From positions 1-47,174 of the forward strand of contig JAGBTY010000039.1 in assembly GCA_017631085.1 (NCBI GenBank): DNA of 47,174 bases. Reading direction: 5' to 3'. The DNA is from Clostridia bacterium (GTDB lineage: Bacteria > Bacillota > Clostridia > Oscillospirales > CAG-272). This document shows positions 39,594-47,174 of this stretch, one piece after another. The notes beneath the pieces were generated by a model. That model had not been told where the DNA came from and did not search any database. It worked only from the letters and a program-made list of their open reading frames with translations. Every line of letters begins with the position of its first letter. The stretch's first letter is position 1. A program made the translations under genes and the position numbers.

Positions 39594-41051
39594 TCAATAA
39601 AATTTTTTAAGAGTTAAATAAAGCTCTTTATACTTTTCGTATTCGGCTTTGTATTTCTGATGAATCTCCGCTCTTGGCTCAAGAGGCTCTCCGAGCTTTA
39701 CGAATCTTTTCGCAACGCTCCCTATATCCTCGCTAAGAAGCGCCGATGCGCCAAGCATGGCACAGCCGCATATTCCTGCCTCTTTTATTTTGAGAGGATA
39801 TACGGGAAGTCCGAATATATCCGACTTTATCTGCAACGCTCTTCTTGATGCCGAGCAGCCTCCCGTGGCGACTATCATCTTGGGAGATACTCCGTGCTTT
39901 GCCACAAGATCGAGATTCAGTTTCATCTCCATGGCGAGTCCCTCAAATATTCCCTGATAAACACGTGAAGCGCTATCCGAAAGCTTCAGATTAAGTATCG
40001 AGCCCTTTGCATTTATGTTCTGATATGGAGTAGAAGCTCCCCCAAAATACGGAAGTACCAGGAGTCCCGTCGGCTCATCAGAAAAATCCTTTTCGGCTTC
40101 GATGTAGATATTTTCCTTCGAAACATCGCTGAATGCCTTCGTAAGCCACCAATCCACAAGAGAGCCGCAGGACAGATTTAAAAGGTACGTGCAATATAGC
40201 CCCAAGACTCCGTGAGGAACATTGGGATAACCGTACACACCCATCTCACATGATTCGAACGCGTTTCTGTAGGGCACCGCCAGACATTCCACAGTTCCCA
40301 TTCCGTCTGAGCATATTCCGTCGCTTACCGCTCCCGCTCCTATCGCCGCCGAGACCTGATCGTGTCCACCCGCAATAAGCTTTACGTCAGCCACAGCGCC
40401 AATATATTCCTTGACAGAGGGCAAAAGCTCTCCTATGATATCTCCCGAGCGGACACTCGGTGAGAATAAGTCCTTATCGATCCCGAGCAGATCGCAAAGC
40501 TCGGCTGAAAACTCAAGCCGTCTTACGTCGTAAATTCCCGTACGCGCGGCAAGAGAGTGGTCGATAGCCCTCACACCCGTCAATCTGTATCCTACGTATT
40601 CTCCAACGAGAAACAGCTTTTGGGCTCTCTTATATATCTCTGGGCGATTGTTCTTTATCCACAAAAGCTTATAAGCCGAGTACATACTCTGGGGATATAC
40701 ACCCGATATGGCGAATATCCGCTCCGCATTCTTCTCGAATGCCGCCGCTTCCCTCTCGCCTCTCGGATCGGTATAAAGCATTGGCAAAAACAAAACTCTG
40801 TCATCTGCGTCAAGAAGCACGAATGATTCTCCGAGAGAGGATATGGCGATACTGTCAAAGGGGGTATGCCGATATGCTCTGCCAAGCATTTCGAGAGCCT
40901 TATCATAGATAGTCTCCACATCAATATACGTCTCGTCGGTCCACTTCTTCTCTCCGTAATCGCAAGAGTCAAAATATACCGCTTCTCCATCCTCACCGTA
41001 AATACCGCATTTCATTCTCGTAGTACCTATATCAAGACCAAGAAAGAACAT
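39594..41051 (-). CDS. FGGY-family sugar kinase
   Basis: A 485-residue ASKHA-fold kinase related to xylulokinase, fuculokinase and rhamnulokinase. Phosphate-binding LGLDIGTTRMKCGIY at the N-terminus, the middle motif IAGGHDQVSAAIGAGAV and the late ATGGCSASRRALQI are all present. The ATG at 41051 with GGAGG (41057-41061) is preferred over a TTG at 41063. First gene of the minus-strand operon, divergent from the AraC-type regulator. It likely phosphorylates the ketose made by the isomerase; the specific sugar cannot be read from sequence. Confidence 0.92.
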   Translation of the reverse strand: MFFLGLDIGTTRMKCGIYGEDGEAVYFDSCDYGEKKWTDETYIDVETIYDKALEMLGRAYRHTPFDSIAISSLGESFVLLDADDRVLFLPMLYTDPRGEREAAAFEKNAERIFAISGVYPQSMYSAYKLLWIKNNRPEIYKRAQKLFLVGEYVGYRLTGVRAIDHSLAARTGIYDVRRLEFSAELCDLLGIDKDLFSPSVRSGDIIGELLPSVKEYIGAVADVKLIAGGHDQVSAAIGAGAVSDGICSDGMGTVECLAVPYRNAFESCEMGVYGYPNVPHGVLGLYCTYLLNLSCGSLVDWWLTKAFSDVSKENIYIEAEKDFSDEPTGLLVLPYFGGASTPYQNINAKGSILNLKLSDSASRVYQGIFEGLAMEMKLNLDLVAKHGVSPKMIVATGGCSASRRALQIKSDIFGLPVYPLKIKEAGICGCAMLGASALLSEDIGSVAKRFVKLGEPLEPRAEIHQKYKAEYEKYKELYLTLKKFY

Positions 41052-41092
41052 TCGATCCTCCAAAAAAAATACTTATTATATTATAATGGTAC

Positions 41093-41121
41093 TTGATTTT
41101 TTACTATAAATATAGTATAAT
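41093..41121 (+). promoter_or_regulatory. Promoter of the PocR/AraC regulator, with an inverted repeat
   Basis: TTGATT (41093-41098), 17-nt spacer, TATAAT (41116-41121). ACTATA-AA-TATAGT (41103-41116) is an inverted repeat inside it. On the minus strand TATAAT (41080-41085) could serve the kinase operon, with a poor -35 box (TATAGT) falling in the same inverted repeat, as expected for an activated promoter. Confidence 0.65.
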
Positions 41122-41133
41122 TAATAAAAAAAT

Positions 41134-41982
41134 ATGGGAGAATCGTATTTTATTTTTACTACTATGTTACAGATAGACAAAAATAAACTATCAGAATTGT
41201 TGAAAAATTTCAATAGACTCACCGGAATAAAAATATGCGTATTCGACGAAAGCGGCAAGGAGATCGCCTGTGAGCCAAAGAACTACTGCGCTTTTTGCCA
41301 ATACGTTCGTTCCTCTGCGGCGGGAGCGGCAAAATGCGAGGAATGCGACAAAAACGGATTTGATATCTGCAAAAGGACTAAAGAGCCATACAGATATACC
41401 TGCCATATGGGCCTTACCGAATGTGTCGCCCCTCTGCTCCATAGGGGTGAGTGCGTCGGATACCTTATGATAGGACAGACCTCGGGAAGCCGTCCGAGAG
41501 ACGGACTTCTCTTGCAAAAGGCAGACGAATACTCGCTTTCCTATGATAAGCTGAAAAACTATTGTTCGCTTATCGAATTTTCCGAGGATGAAAAGATCTC
41601 GGCGGCAATATCCATCATGGAAGCCTGCGCAGGATATCTTTATCTTAACAATTACGTTCACGGTGTCGATAGCATCGGAACAAAAATAGACAACTATATC
41701 GTATCGAATCTTCGAAGCGACCTTTCGGTAAACTCTCTCTGCTCTGCTCTCAAGCTGTCGAGAGTCAATCTCTACTCCTCAGTAAGTAACGCATTCGGTA
41801 CGACCCCTGCCGAATACATAAAAAGATGCAGACTCGATGAAGCCTGCCGTCTTCTTCGTGTCACCGATATGAAAATAACCGAGATAGCCGACCGCGTTGG
41901 TATCTCGGATTATAACTATTTTTCAAAGCTGTTCAAAAAAACCTACAACGTCTCTCCAAGAGAATATAGAAAGGACTCCTAA
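41134..41982 (+). CDS. AraC-family regulator with PocR ligand-binding domain
   Basis: A 282-residue regulator, probably an activator of the divergent sugar operon. The PocR sensor domain (about 11-165) carries the family's cysteines in CAFCQYVRS, AAKCEECDK and CHMGLTECVAPL. The two-helix-turn-helix AraC domain (about 190-282) ends DYNYFSKLFKKTYNVSPREYRK. The start is uncertain: the ATG at 41134 lies only about 6 nt after the predicted transcription start and has no ribosome site; an ATG at 41164 (MLQIDK) is an alternative. Confidence 0.9.
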   Translation: MGESYFIFTTMLQIDKNKLSELLKNFNRLTGIKICVFDESGKEIACEPKNYCAFCQYVRSSAAGAAKCEECDKNGFDICKRTKEPYRYTCHMGLTECVAPLLHRGECVGYLMIGQTSGSRPRDGLLLQKADEYSLSYDKLKNYCSLIEFSEDEKISAAISIMEACAGYLYLNNYVHGVDSIGTKIDNYIVSNLRSDLSVNSLCSALKLSRVNLYSSVSNAFGTTPAEYIKRCRLDEACRLLRVTDMKITEIADRVGISDYNYFSKLFKKTYNVSPREYRKDS

Positions 41983-41983
41983 A

Positions 41984-42892
41984 ATGAAAAAAACCAATTC
42001 AAAGCCATACACTGGAATATTCTGCGTACTGTTCGCCGCGATCCTTTGGGGCTCGATGGGTGTTTTCGTCCGCTATCTCAACGCGGCGGGACTCTCAGCG
42101 CTTGAAGTCACTCAGGTGAGAATAACCGTAGGTCTTATCGCTATCGCATCCTACCTCGCCATATTCAAACGTGATCTTTTAAAAATAAAGCTCAAGGATA
42201 TCTGGTGCTTTCTCGGAACAGGTGTCGTCAGTCTTCTGTTTTTCTCGACCTGCTATTTCAAATCCATAGAATACGGCACCAGCCTCTCGGTTGCCGCAAT
42301 TCTTCTCTACACCGCCCCCATCTTCGTAATGCTCATGAGCCTTGTGCTCTTTAAAGAAAAAATGACCGTCGTAAAGCTCATCGCCCTCATACTTGCCTTT
42401 GGCGGTTGTATTCTCGTGTCGGGTGTCGCAGGAGACATGGGCAACGTTACGGGTATCGTTCTCGCCATAGCCTCGGGCTTCTTCTACGCTCTGTATTCCA
42501 TCTTTTCAAGATATGCCATCAACAAAGGCTACGGCTCGCTTACCATCGTCTTTTATACGTTTCTTTTCTGTACCATAGGCTGCTCCTGCCTCGCAGATTG
42601 GCGGACAATAACAAGTGTCGTTCTCACTCCCAACATCAAAATAATCCTGCTCTGTATCGGTCTCGGAATAATAACGGGATTTTTGCCCTACGTATTCTAT
42701 TCAAGAGGACTTGAGCTTATGGAATCATCAAAGGCATCTATTCTCGCATCGGTCGAACCCGTCGTGGGAACACTCTTTGGAGTATTTCTTTTCCACGAGC
42801 CACTCACTCTTCTCGGTGGCATAGGCATCGCCCTCGTCCTTGGAGCAGTAGTACTTTTGAGTGTGAAAAAGAAGGATAAAAACGATAGATAA
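41984..42892 (+). CDS. EamA-family (DMT) transporter
   Basis: A 302-residue ten-helix membrane transporter of the drug/metabolite transporter superfamily, with two EamA halves: FAAILWGSMGVFVRYL in the first and AIASGFFYALYSIFSRY in the second, each with the usual GTSLSVAAILLYTAPIF and LMESSKASILASVEPV ends. ATG at 41984 comes one base after the regulator's stop codon with AAAGGA upstream; an earlier in-frame codon within the regulator gene is unlikely. Substrate unknown; being paired with the regulator, it may carry a product or intermediate of the sugar pathway. Confidence 0.93.
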   Translation: MKKTNSKPYTGIFCVLFAAILWGSMGVFVRYLNAAGLSALEVTQVRITVGLIAIASYLAIFKRDLLKIKLKDIWCFLGTGVVSLLFFSTCYFKSIEYGTSLSVAAILLYTAPIFVMLMSLVLFKEKMTVVKLIALILAFGGCILVSGVAGDMGNVTGIVLAIASGFFYALYSIFSRYAINKGYGSLTIVFYTFLFCTIGCSCLADWRTITSVVLTPNIKIILLCIGLGIITGFLPYVFYSRGLELMESSKASILASVEPVVGTLFGVFLFHEPLTLLGGIGIALVLGAVVLLSVKKKDKNDR

Positions 42893-42900
42893 TCAAATAT

Positions 42901-42982
42901 CGGTAGGGGCATGCATTACCCATCCGCAAAAACAAAGGATATTCCGCACTCACGGCGGACGATCAATGGTCGCCCCTACGGT
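42901..42982. repeat. MITE-like GTAGGGG repeat, distal copy
   Basis: Ends GTAGGGGC (42903-42910) and GCCCCTAC (42972-42979) are perfect inverted repeats. Inner words CCGCAAAAAC and CTCACGGCGG recall the copy at 159-277, 42 kb away, so the element family is dispersed. There is no gene inside. Confidence 0.7.
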
Positions 42983-43012
42983 TGAATAAGGGGGGCACCC
43001 CATTGATTGCAA

Positions 43013-43064
43013 ATATCAAAAGGACTTCTCGGTGGAGAAGTCCTTTTGATATCCTATATTTTTT
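43013..43064. terminator. Very strong bidirectional terminator
   Basis: An 18-bp perfect stem, ATATCAAAAGGACTTCTC (43013-43030) and its complement (43035-43052), with loop GGTG, then a T-run. It separates the transporter from the convergent cysteine desulfurase, whose stop codon lies at the right edge. Confidence 0.92.
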
Positions 43065-44247
43065 ATCTTATTCTTACAAGAGTATCTATCCCCTGGCGAA
43101 GCGCTTCACAAAGAGCATCGATATCCTCTTTCGTGTTATATTCGGACAGACTCACACGGATCGAGCAGTCCGCTTCCCTCTCGTTAAGTCCAAACGCCAG
43201 AAGCGCCGAGCTTGTTTTTCTTGAGTGAGACGAGCAGGCAGAGCCGCTTGAGACGTATATGCCTCGTCCCGAAAGGAAGTGGAGCATGGTCTCGCTCTTT
43301 ATTGATGGCAAGGTTATGTTGATTATATGACTTACCTTGTCACCTAAAGGTATATTGATACGCACGTCAAGTACCGAAAGCCTTTCGTCTGCATAGGCGT
43401 AAAGTGACGAAAGCTTTTCACTTATCTCTCCGCTTCTCACTCGCATATCGTGTGCCGCAGCGGCAAAAGCCGAAATACCGATAATATTTTCCGTTCCCGA
43501 CCTCATTCCCTTTTCCTGACCGCCGCCGCAAAGATACGAAACTATCTTTTTAGCCTTTATAAGCTCGGGAGATATATAGAGAGCGCCTACTCCCTTCGGG
43601 GCGTGTATCTTGTGTCCGCTGATGGAAATCAGGTCTGCCGAAATAGATGACGGAGTAAATCCTACCCTCATAAATCCCTGGACCGCATCGCAATGAGTTA
43701 TGGCAGAGGGGTGTTTTTTCTTTATCTCTTTGAACGCCTCGCCCACTCTGTAAAGAGCTCCCGTCTCGTTGTTGACCAGCATAAAGGATGCCATAAATAT
43801 CTTTTTTGAGCTATCCGCAAGTATACGCTTGACACCGTCAATGTCAAGCACTCCGCCTCTCGTAGCTATCTTTATGACCTCAAAGCCCTTTTTTTCCAGA
43901 TGCTCCAAGGCTCTCATAGTGGCAGGATGCTCCGAATCGGTGGTAAGTATCACCGACGCCTCACGTCTCTCCTTAGCAAAAGCGCAGCCAAGAAGCGCAG
44001 TTGACGTAGCTTCTGTTCCGCAGGAGGTGAATATAAGCTCTCCCTGCCTCTGCCTTACGCCAAGACAGGCAAGTATCTTTTCTCTCGACTCCTCAAGAAG
44101 CTTTTTCGACCTCTGCCCCGCCATGTGAAGAGACGAGGGATTTCCATAGCAGGTCATAGCCTCCCTCATGGCATTCTCTGCCGCCGCCGAAAGCGGCGTG
44201 GTGGCACTGTTGTCAAGATATATCTCTTTTGTCATTTCCGTCTGCAT
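43063..44247 (-). CDS. Cysteine desulfurase (NifS/IscS family)
   Basis: A 394-residue PLP enzyme that takes sulfur from cysteine for Fe-S clusters or thiolated tRNA. It starts IYLDNSATTPLS, has the PLP lysine in SISGHKIHAPKGVGAL and the catalytic cysteine in VSSGSACSSHSRKTSSAL. Length and motifs are typical of the NifS-like group next to tRNA-modifying genes, but no partner gene (nifU, mnmA, thiI) is adjacent. ATG at 44247 follows a GGGA at short spacing; a second ATG at 44235 is possible. Confidence 0.94.
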   Translation of the reverse strand: MQTEMTKEIYLDNSATTPLSAAAENAMREAMTCYGNPSSLHMAGQRSKKLLEESREKILACLGVRQRQGELIFTSCGTEATSTALLGCAFAKERREASVILTTDSEHPATMRALEHLEKKGFEVIKIATRGGVLDIDGVKRILADSSKKIFMASFMLVNNETGALYRVGEAFKEIKKKHPSAITHCDAVQGFMRVGFTPSSISADLISISGHKIHAPKGVGALYISPELIKAKKIVSYLCGGGQEKGMRSGTENIIGISAFAAAAHDMRVRSGEISEKLSSLYAYADERLSVLDVRINIPLGDKVSHIINITLPSIKSETMLHFLSGRGIYVSSGSACSSHSRKTSSALLAFGLNEREADCSIRVSLSEYNTKEDIDALCEALRQGIDTLVRIR

Positions 44248-44261
44248 TTTTCCCTATAGCT

Positions 44262-45260
44262 TTATCTGAAATCAAAGGCGTCGAGTATGTCCTCTACGTC
44301 CTCAAGGTGAGCATCGAAGCTTTCCTCCGGAGCTGTATAGGTTACCGAATATACAAGTCCGTCACGGGTAACTACCGTCTGCATTATTCTGAAGACAGTT
44401 CCGTCAGCAGTGAGATTATAGGTATAGCTTACGGCGGGCTTTCCGTCCACCTTTCTCTCCTCCTCACCGATAAGCTCGTAGCCCTCAAGTCTGTCCTCAA
44501 ACTCTTCCTCACAGGCTTCAAAATATTCCTCCGCTGTCATCTCATTGTCGGGAGAATGAGAGGTCACGGTCACGTTAGGTCTTCCCTCACCGTCAAAATA
44601 CGCCTGAGATTTTCCGCTCTCGGAGCTGCATACCCAGCTCTTTGGAACGTAAAGTCTGTATTCAAGGTCATCTGACGATGCTATCTTCATTCCGTCGGGT
44701 GTCTTTTTGTCGCTGACATCGTCACCCTCACTTTCGGGAAGAGGTCTTATTACAAATACGTCAATTATCTCTTCAAACTGCTCGATGTAATTTTCATAGA
44801 CTTCGTCAGGACAGTAGAACGAGAGAAGTATCATGTTGTCGTCACTTTTCGTTATCATCTGGAGAGATACGAACTTCACGTCCCTCTCAACGAATGAATA
44901 TTCAAGCCTTACCGCGTCCTCACCGCAAAGAACGGTGTTCTCCATGCTCTCGGTGTTATACTCCTCAAGAGACAGAGTATACCCCTCGATACAAACGTCA
45001 ACGTACTCCTCAAGTGTGACGTCACTGTCCTCAAGAGCATCATATCTTGCGCTTACGGTTATTTTATCGAGAGGCGAGAAGTATGCTCCCGATATTCCAC
45101 TGTCCGAATTGTCGGTCCAAGCCTTAGGAACGTACAGTATAAAAGGCTCATTCTCAAGGGAGACTCTGTGCATTCCGTCCGGCGCATCCTCATCAGCACA
45201 GGATACAAGTATGCCCACGCACAAAACTGCAGCTAATATAATAATTGCTATACGCTTCAT
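44262..45260 (-). CDS. Lipoprotein with duplicated PsbP-like domain
   Basis: A 332-residue secreted lipoprotein of unknown role. Signal peptide with lipobox LVSC, then two related halves: EPFILYVPKAWTDNSDSGIS...AYFSP near the N-terminus and LEYRLYVPKSWVCSSESGKS...AYFDG about 150 residues later, each followed by EEY or EEYF, CxEGY or EEFE and a closing strand. Such VPKxW domains resemble PsbP-like or DUF1795 folds in clostridial lipoproteins. ATG at 45260 is chosen for AAAGGA at 8 nt; a start at 45293 would place extra residues before the signal peptide. Separated from the desulfurase by 14 nt. Confidence 0.83.
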   Translation of the reverse strand: MKRIAIIILAAVLCVGILVSCADEDAPDGMHRVSLENEPFILYVPKAWTDNSDSGISGAYFSPLDKITVSARYDALEDSDVTLEEYVDVCIEGYTLSLEEYNTESMENTVLCGEDAVRLEYSFVERDVKFVSLQMITKSDDNMILLSFYCPDEVYENYIEQFEEIIDVFVIRPLPESEGDDVSDKKTPDGMKIASSDDLEYRLYVPKSWVCSSESGKSQAYFDGEGRPNVTVTSHSPDNEMTAEEYFEACEEEFEDRLEGYELIGEEERKVDGKPAVSYTYNLTADGTVFRIMQTVVTRDGLVYSVTYTAPEESFDAHLEDVEDILDAFDFR

Positions 45261-45358
45261 TTTCAGTTTCCTTTCATTTAAACGATCAAACACTCACATT
45301 ATATAATTTATTTTTTCCACATTCAAGCGTTATTTGTTAATTTTCATTACCCGTTCAT

Positions 45359-46816
45359 TCACATATTCATGACGATGCTCTTAAAACGCTCTCCGCGCTC
45401 CTTGAAATTATCAAAAGCATCAAAACTTGCACAGGCAGGAGATAAAAGAACGCAACCACCATCACGTCCAAGCGATGCGGCTCTCATGACCGCAGAATCA
45501 AAATCCTTTACGTATTCAAGATATAGCTTATCGCTCTCAAAAGAGGAAGAATTCTTCACGACCTCGCCTATCTTCTCACCGGTGTCACCCGTAAGAACGA
45601 CCGCCCTTGCGTACTTTATAAGAGCTACGGCAAGAGGCTCAAAGGGTATCTTTTTGTCGTACCCGCCGCATATGGCGACGATATCTCTTCCCGCAAGAGC
45701 CGACAAAGCTGCAGATGTGCGCGTGGGAGAGGAATCTATGGAGCTGTTGATAAAATCGATCCCACGAAGAGTTCGTACGAGCTGAAGCCTGTGCTCAACT
45801 CCCAAAAATTCGTCTGCAACAAGAGAATAGACCTCATTGTCAACCGAGCCGTAGGTCAGTGCCATGGCTGTCATAAAGTTTTCAATATTATGCACACCGG
45901 GTATCCTTATCCTCGAGATGTCAAGTAAAACCTCCTCGATCTCCCCATCGGATATGCATATCTGCCCGTCTCGGACGTATACCGCAAGACCTTTCTTTAT
46001 AGGCAGACCGTCAAATATCTCACCGTAAGAATGGCGCACGGACGAGAATAGTGCGATCTTGAGTCCTTGAGAGTCACAAAGCTCCAAGGCTACACCCAGA
46101 GCATCGGGAGACTCTCGGTTGGTAACGAAAAGCTCGGTCTCCTTACCCACAATGTTCTTTTTGGCATCAATATATTCCCCCATACCGCGATGCCAGTCAA
46201 GATGGTTGGGGGAAATGTTGGTTATAGCTACACGCTTGGCAGACGGACATCTGTCCATCGTCATAAGTTGAAAGCTTGATAGCTCAAGGACCGAGGAATC
46301 ATTCTCGGTCATTTCATCACAAAATTCAAGCAAGGGCTTGCCAATATTTCCGCCAACGTATACCCTGCCACAGCCTTTGCGCTTAGCGTCACACTCTAAA
46401 AAAAGACCGCAAAGAGTGGTGGAGGTAGTCTTTCCGTCACTTCCGCTTATAGCAAAGAGCTTTGAAGGCGTCAAAGTAAAGAAAAGCTCCATTTCGGAGG
46501 ATAATATACTTCCACGACGGATAGCTTCAAGAAAAGGAGCTATATCGGGACGTATTCCGGGAGAGCGGAAAATTATGTCACCGCAAATACCGGCAAAGGC
46601 ATCTTCGCCGTTGAGAGAAGAATTAAATAAAACACCCTTTTTTGCAAGGTCATTCGCACCCGAACCAAGCTCGGAAAGGGCTTTCTTGTCCCATACGTCA
46701 ACACGTTCGCCGAGAGACGCGAGAATAGAGGCAAGAGGGATATTAGAAACACCGAATCCCGCCACAGAACAGCTTCTGCCGCTTATATATTCTTTTATAG
46801 ACTTATATTTTTCCAT
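45359..46816 (-). CDS. murD: UDP-N-acetylmuramoyl-L-alanine:D-glutamate ligase
   Basis: Adds D-glutamate to UDP-MurNAc-L-alanine in peptidoglycan precursor synthesis in the cytoplasm. The 485-residue product has an N-terminal Rossmann domain (SVAGFGVSN), the ATP loop ISGSDGKTTST (about 115), VLELSSFQL and NHLDWH, and ends with the ligase domain (SIDSSPTRT, GGYDKKIP, LLSPACASFDAFDNFKERG). Somewhat longer than the usual 440-450 residues. ATG at 46816 is chosen; the earlier in-frame start at 46861 lies between the promoter boxes and the RNA start. It is not inside a mur/dcw cluster here. Confidence 0.95.
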   Translation of the reverse strand: MEKYKSIKEYISGRSCSVAGFGVSNIPLASILASLGERVDVWDKKALSELGSGANDLAKKGVLFNSSLNGEDAFAGICGDIIFRSPGIRPDIAPFLEAIRRGSILSSEMELFFTLTPSKLFAISGSDGKTTSTTLCGLFLECDAKRKGCGRVYVGGNIGKPLLEFCDEMTENDSSVLELSSFQLMTMDRCPSAKRVAITNISPNHLDWHRGMGEYIDAKKNIVGKETELFVTNRESPDALGVALELCDSQGLKIALFSSVRHSYGEIFDGLPIKKGLAVYVRDGQICISDGEIEEVLLDISRIRIPGVHNIENFMTAMALTYGSVDNEVYSLVADEFLGVEHRLQLVRTLRGIDFINSSIDSSPTRTSAALSALAGRDIVAICGGYDKKIPFEPLAVALIKYARAVVLTGDTGEKIGEVVKNSSSFESDKLYLEYVKDFDSAVMRAASLGRDGGCVLLSPACASFDAFDNFKERGERFKSIVMNM

Positions 46817-46863
46817 ATATGTACCTACGATTCGAATAATAAATAAAAAGTTCACCCACATAT

Positions 46864-46892
46864 ATTATATATGCATAAAAGGAAATATGCAA
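46864..46892 (-). promoter_or_regulatory. Promoter of murD
   Basis: On the minus strand TTGCAT (46887-46892) and TATAAT (46864-46869) are separated by 17 nt, with a leader of about 40 nt to the ATG at 46816. Confidence 0.78.
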
Positions 46893-46985
46893 GTGCAAAA
46901 TTAAAAATAAAAGAAAAATAAAAAAATTGAAAATCATATTGACAAATAAAAGAAAATAGGGTATAATAATCGGGTAAGCTAATAC

Positions 46986-47078
46986 GGAGAAGTACTCAAG
47001 TTGGCCGAAGAGGCGCCCCTGCTAAGGGTGTAGGTCGGTAATACCGGCGCGAGAGTTCAAATCTCTCCTTCTCCGCCA
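46986..47078 (+). tRNA. tRNA-Ser (anticodon GCT)
   Basis: A class II tRNA: acceptor GGAGAAG with CTTCTCC, anticodon stem CGCCC/GGGTG with loop CTGCTAA giving anticodon GCT, a long variable arm (GTCGGTAATACCGGC), T arm GAGAG-TTCAAAT-CTCTC, discriminator G and encoded CCA (47076-47078). It reads AGC and AGT codons. A TATAAT-like box (TATAAT at 46963-46968) lies upstream. Confidence 0.96.
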
Positions 47079-47084
47079 AAACGG

Positions 47085-47110
47085 AAGCACCGCAATCGCG
47101 GTGCTTTTTG
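47085..47110 (+). terminator. Terminator after tRNA-Ser
   Basis: AGCACCGC (47086-47093), loop AATC, GCGGTGCT (47098-47105), then TTTTT. Confidence 0.92.
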
Positions 47111-47112
47111 TT

Positions 47113-47174
47113 TTGCTGGAGAGGTTTGAACTCTCATAAGCGTCGGTATTTCGGCAAGGGCATCGAGTCCAAGC
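47113..47174 (-). repeat. tRNA-Ser-like remnant in inverted orientation, cut by the window end
   Basis: On the minus strand GAGAGTTCAAACCTCTCC (revcomp of about 47116-47133) matches the T arm of tRNA-Ser upstream (GAGAGTTCAAATCTCTCC) with one change, preceded by CGAAATACCGAC, like its variable arm. No acceptor stem or CCA follows and I cannot form a full cloverleaf. It may be a decayed tRNA or a repeat derived from one. Confidence 0.4.

Noticed and set aside
34485-41051. Standard L-fucose or sulfoquinovose operon
   Set aside because: There is no FucA-type aldolase, no full-length FucI and no GH31 sulfoquinovosidase; the enzymes fit only a generic isomerase-kinase-aldolase route.

Overview
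The window looks like a chromosomal segment of an anaerobic, low-to-mid G+C member of the Bacillota (class Clostridia, probably an uncultured gut or rumen lineage). The reasons are strong AGGAGG-type ribosome sites, TTG and GTG starts, formate-tetrahydrofolate ligase, the gene types and order (tsaE-tsaB-rpiB-ispD-ispF-rpe, ychF-trmB-truB), MgtC paralogues, and cohesin/dockerin modules. I cannot name a genus from the sequence.

Layout. (1) 1-1000: no genes, but dense short repeats, ending in tRNA-Arg(CCT). (2) 1142-12904: housekeeping genes on the plus strand: VanZ-like protein, fhs, tsaE, tsaB, rpiB, ispD, ispF, rpe, a membrane-anchored HtrA-type protease, two tandem MgtC-family proteins, and a glutaminase-A-like protein with DUF5127/DUF4965/DUF1793 features. 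An orphan OmpR-family response regulator lies on the minus strand. (3) 14258-15071: a pair of small membrane proteins of unknown function. (4) About 15273-31130: an integrated mobile element of roughly 15.9 kb. (5) 31131-34429: ychF, trmB, nitroreductase, truB. (6) 34485-41051 on the minus strand: a sugar-use operon (kinase, GH36 alpha-galactosidase, fucose-isomerase-like protein, class II aldolase, DUF4432 epimerase-like protein), divergent from a PocR/AraC regulator and an EamA transporter. (7) 43063-46816 on the minus strand: cysteine desulfurase, duplicated-domain lipoprotein, murD. (8) tRNA-Ser(GCT) and a terminator at the right end.

The mobile element is the main interest. Its right half has a small protein, a hairpin origin, a Rep of the CRESS-DNA virus type (HUH endonuclease plus superfamily 3 helicase), an FtsK-like ATPase, a Tn916-type excisionase too short for routine calling, and a tyrosine integrase. 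A perfect 12-bp hairpin just before rep carries in its loop the nonanucleotide TAGTATTAC, the form used at circovirus origins. Three GTAGC repeats at 7-nt spacing follow, like circovirus iterons. Rep and Xis both appear to start at ATT or ATA rather than ATG, GTG or TTG. The left half carries, behind a structured leader RNA with competing folds, two very large secreted proteins. One is a lipoprotein with InlB-type repeats and a terminal cohesin-like domain. The other is a 2329-residue protein with a cohesin-like domain, a dockerin and ten InlB-type repeats. They could form a cell-surface assembly.

The element seems to sit exactly in the 5' end of ychF. The left junction keeps a good promoter, ribosome site and six codons that match the start of ychF apart from synonymous changes. 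The right junction supplies a replacement ribosome site and first codons to the intact ychF. Arm-type repeats (ATGGTAAAGT, ATGGTACAGTAA) lie just inside both ends.
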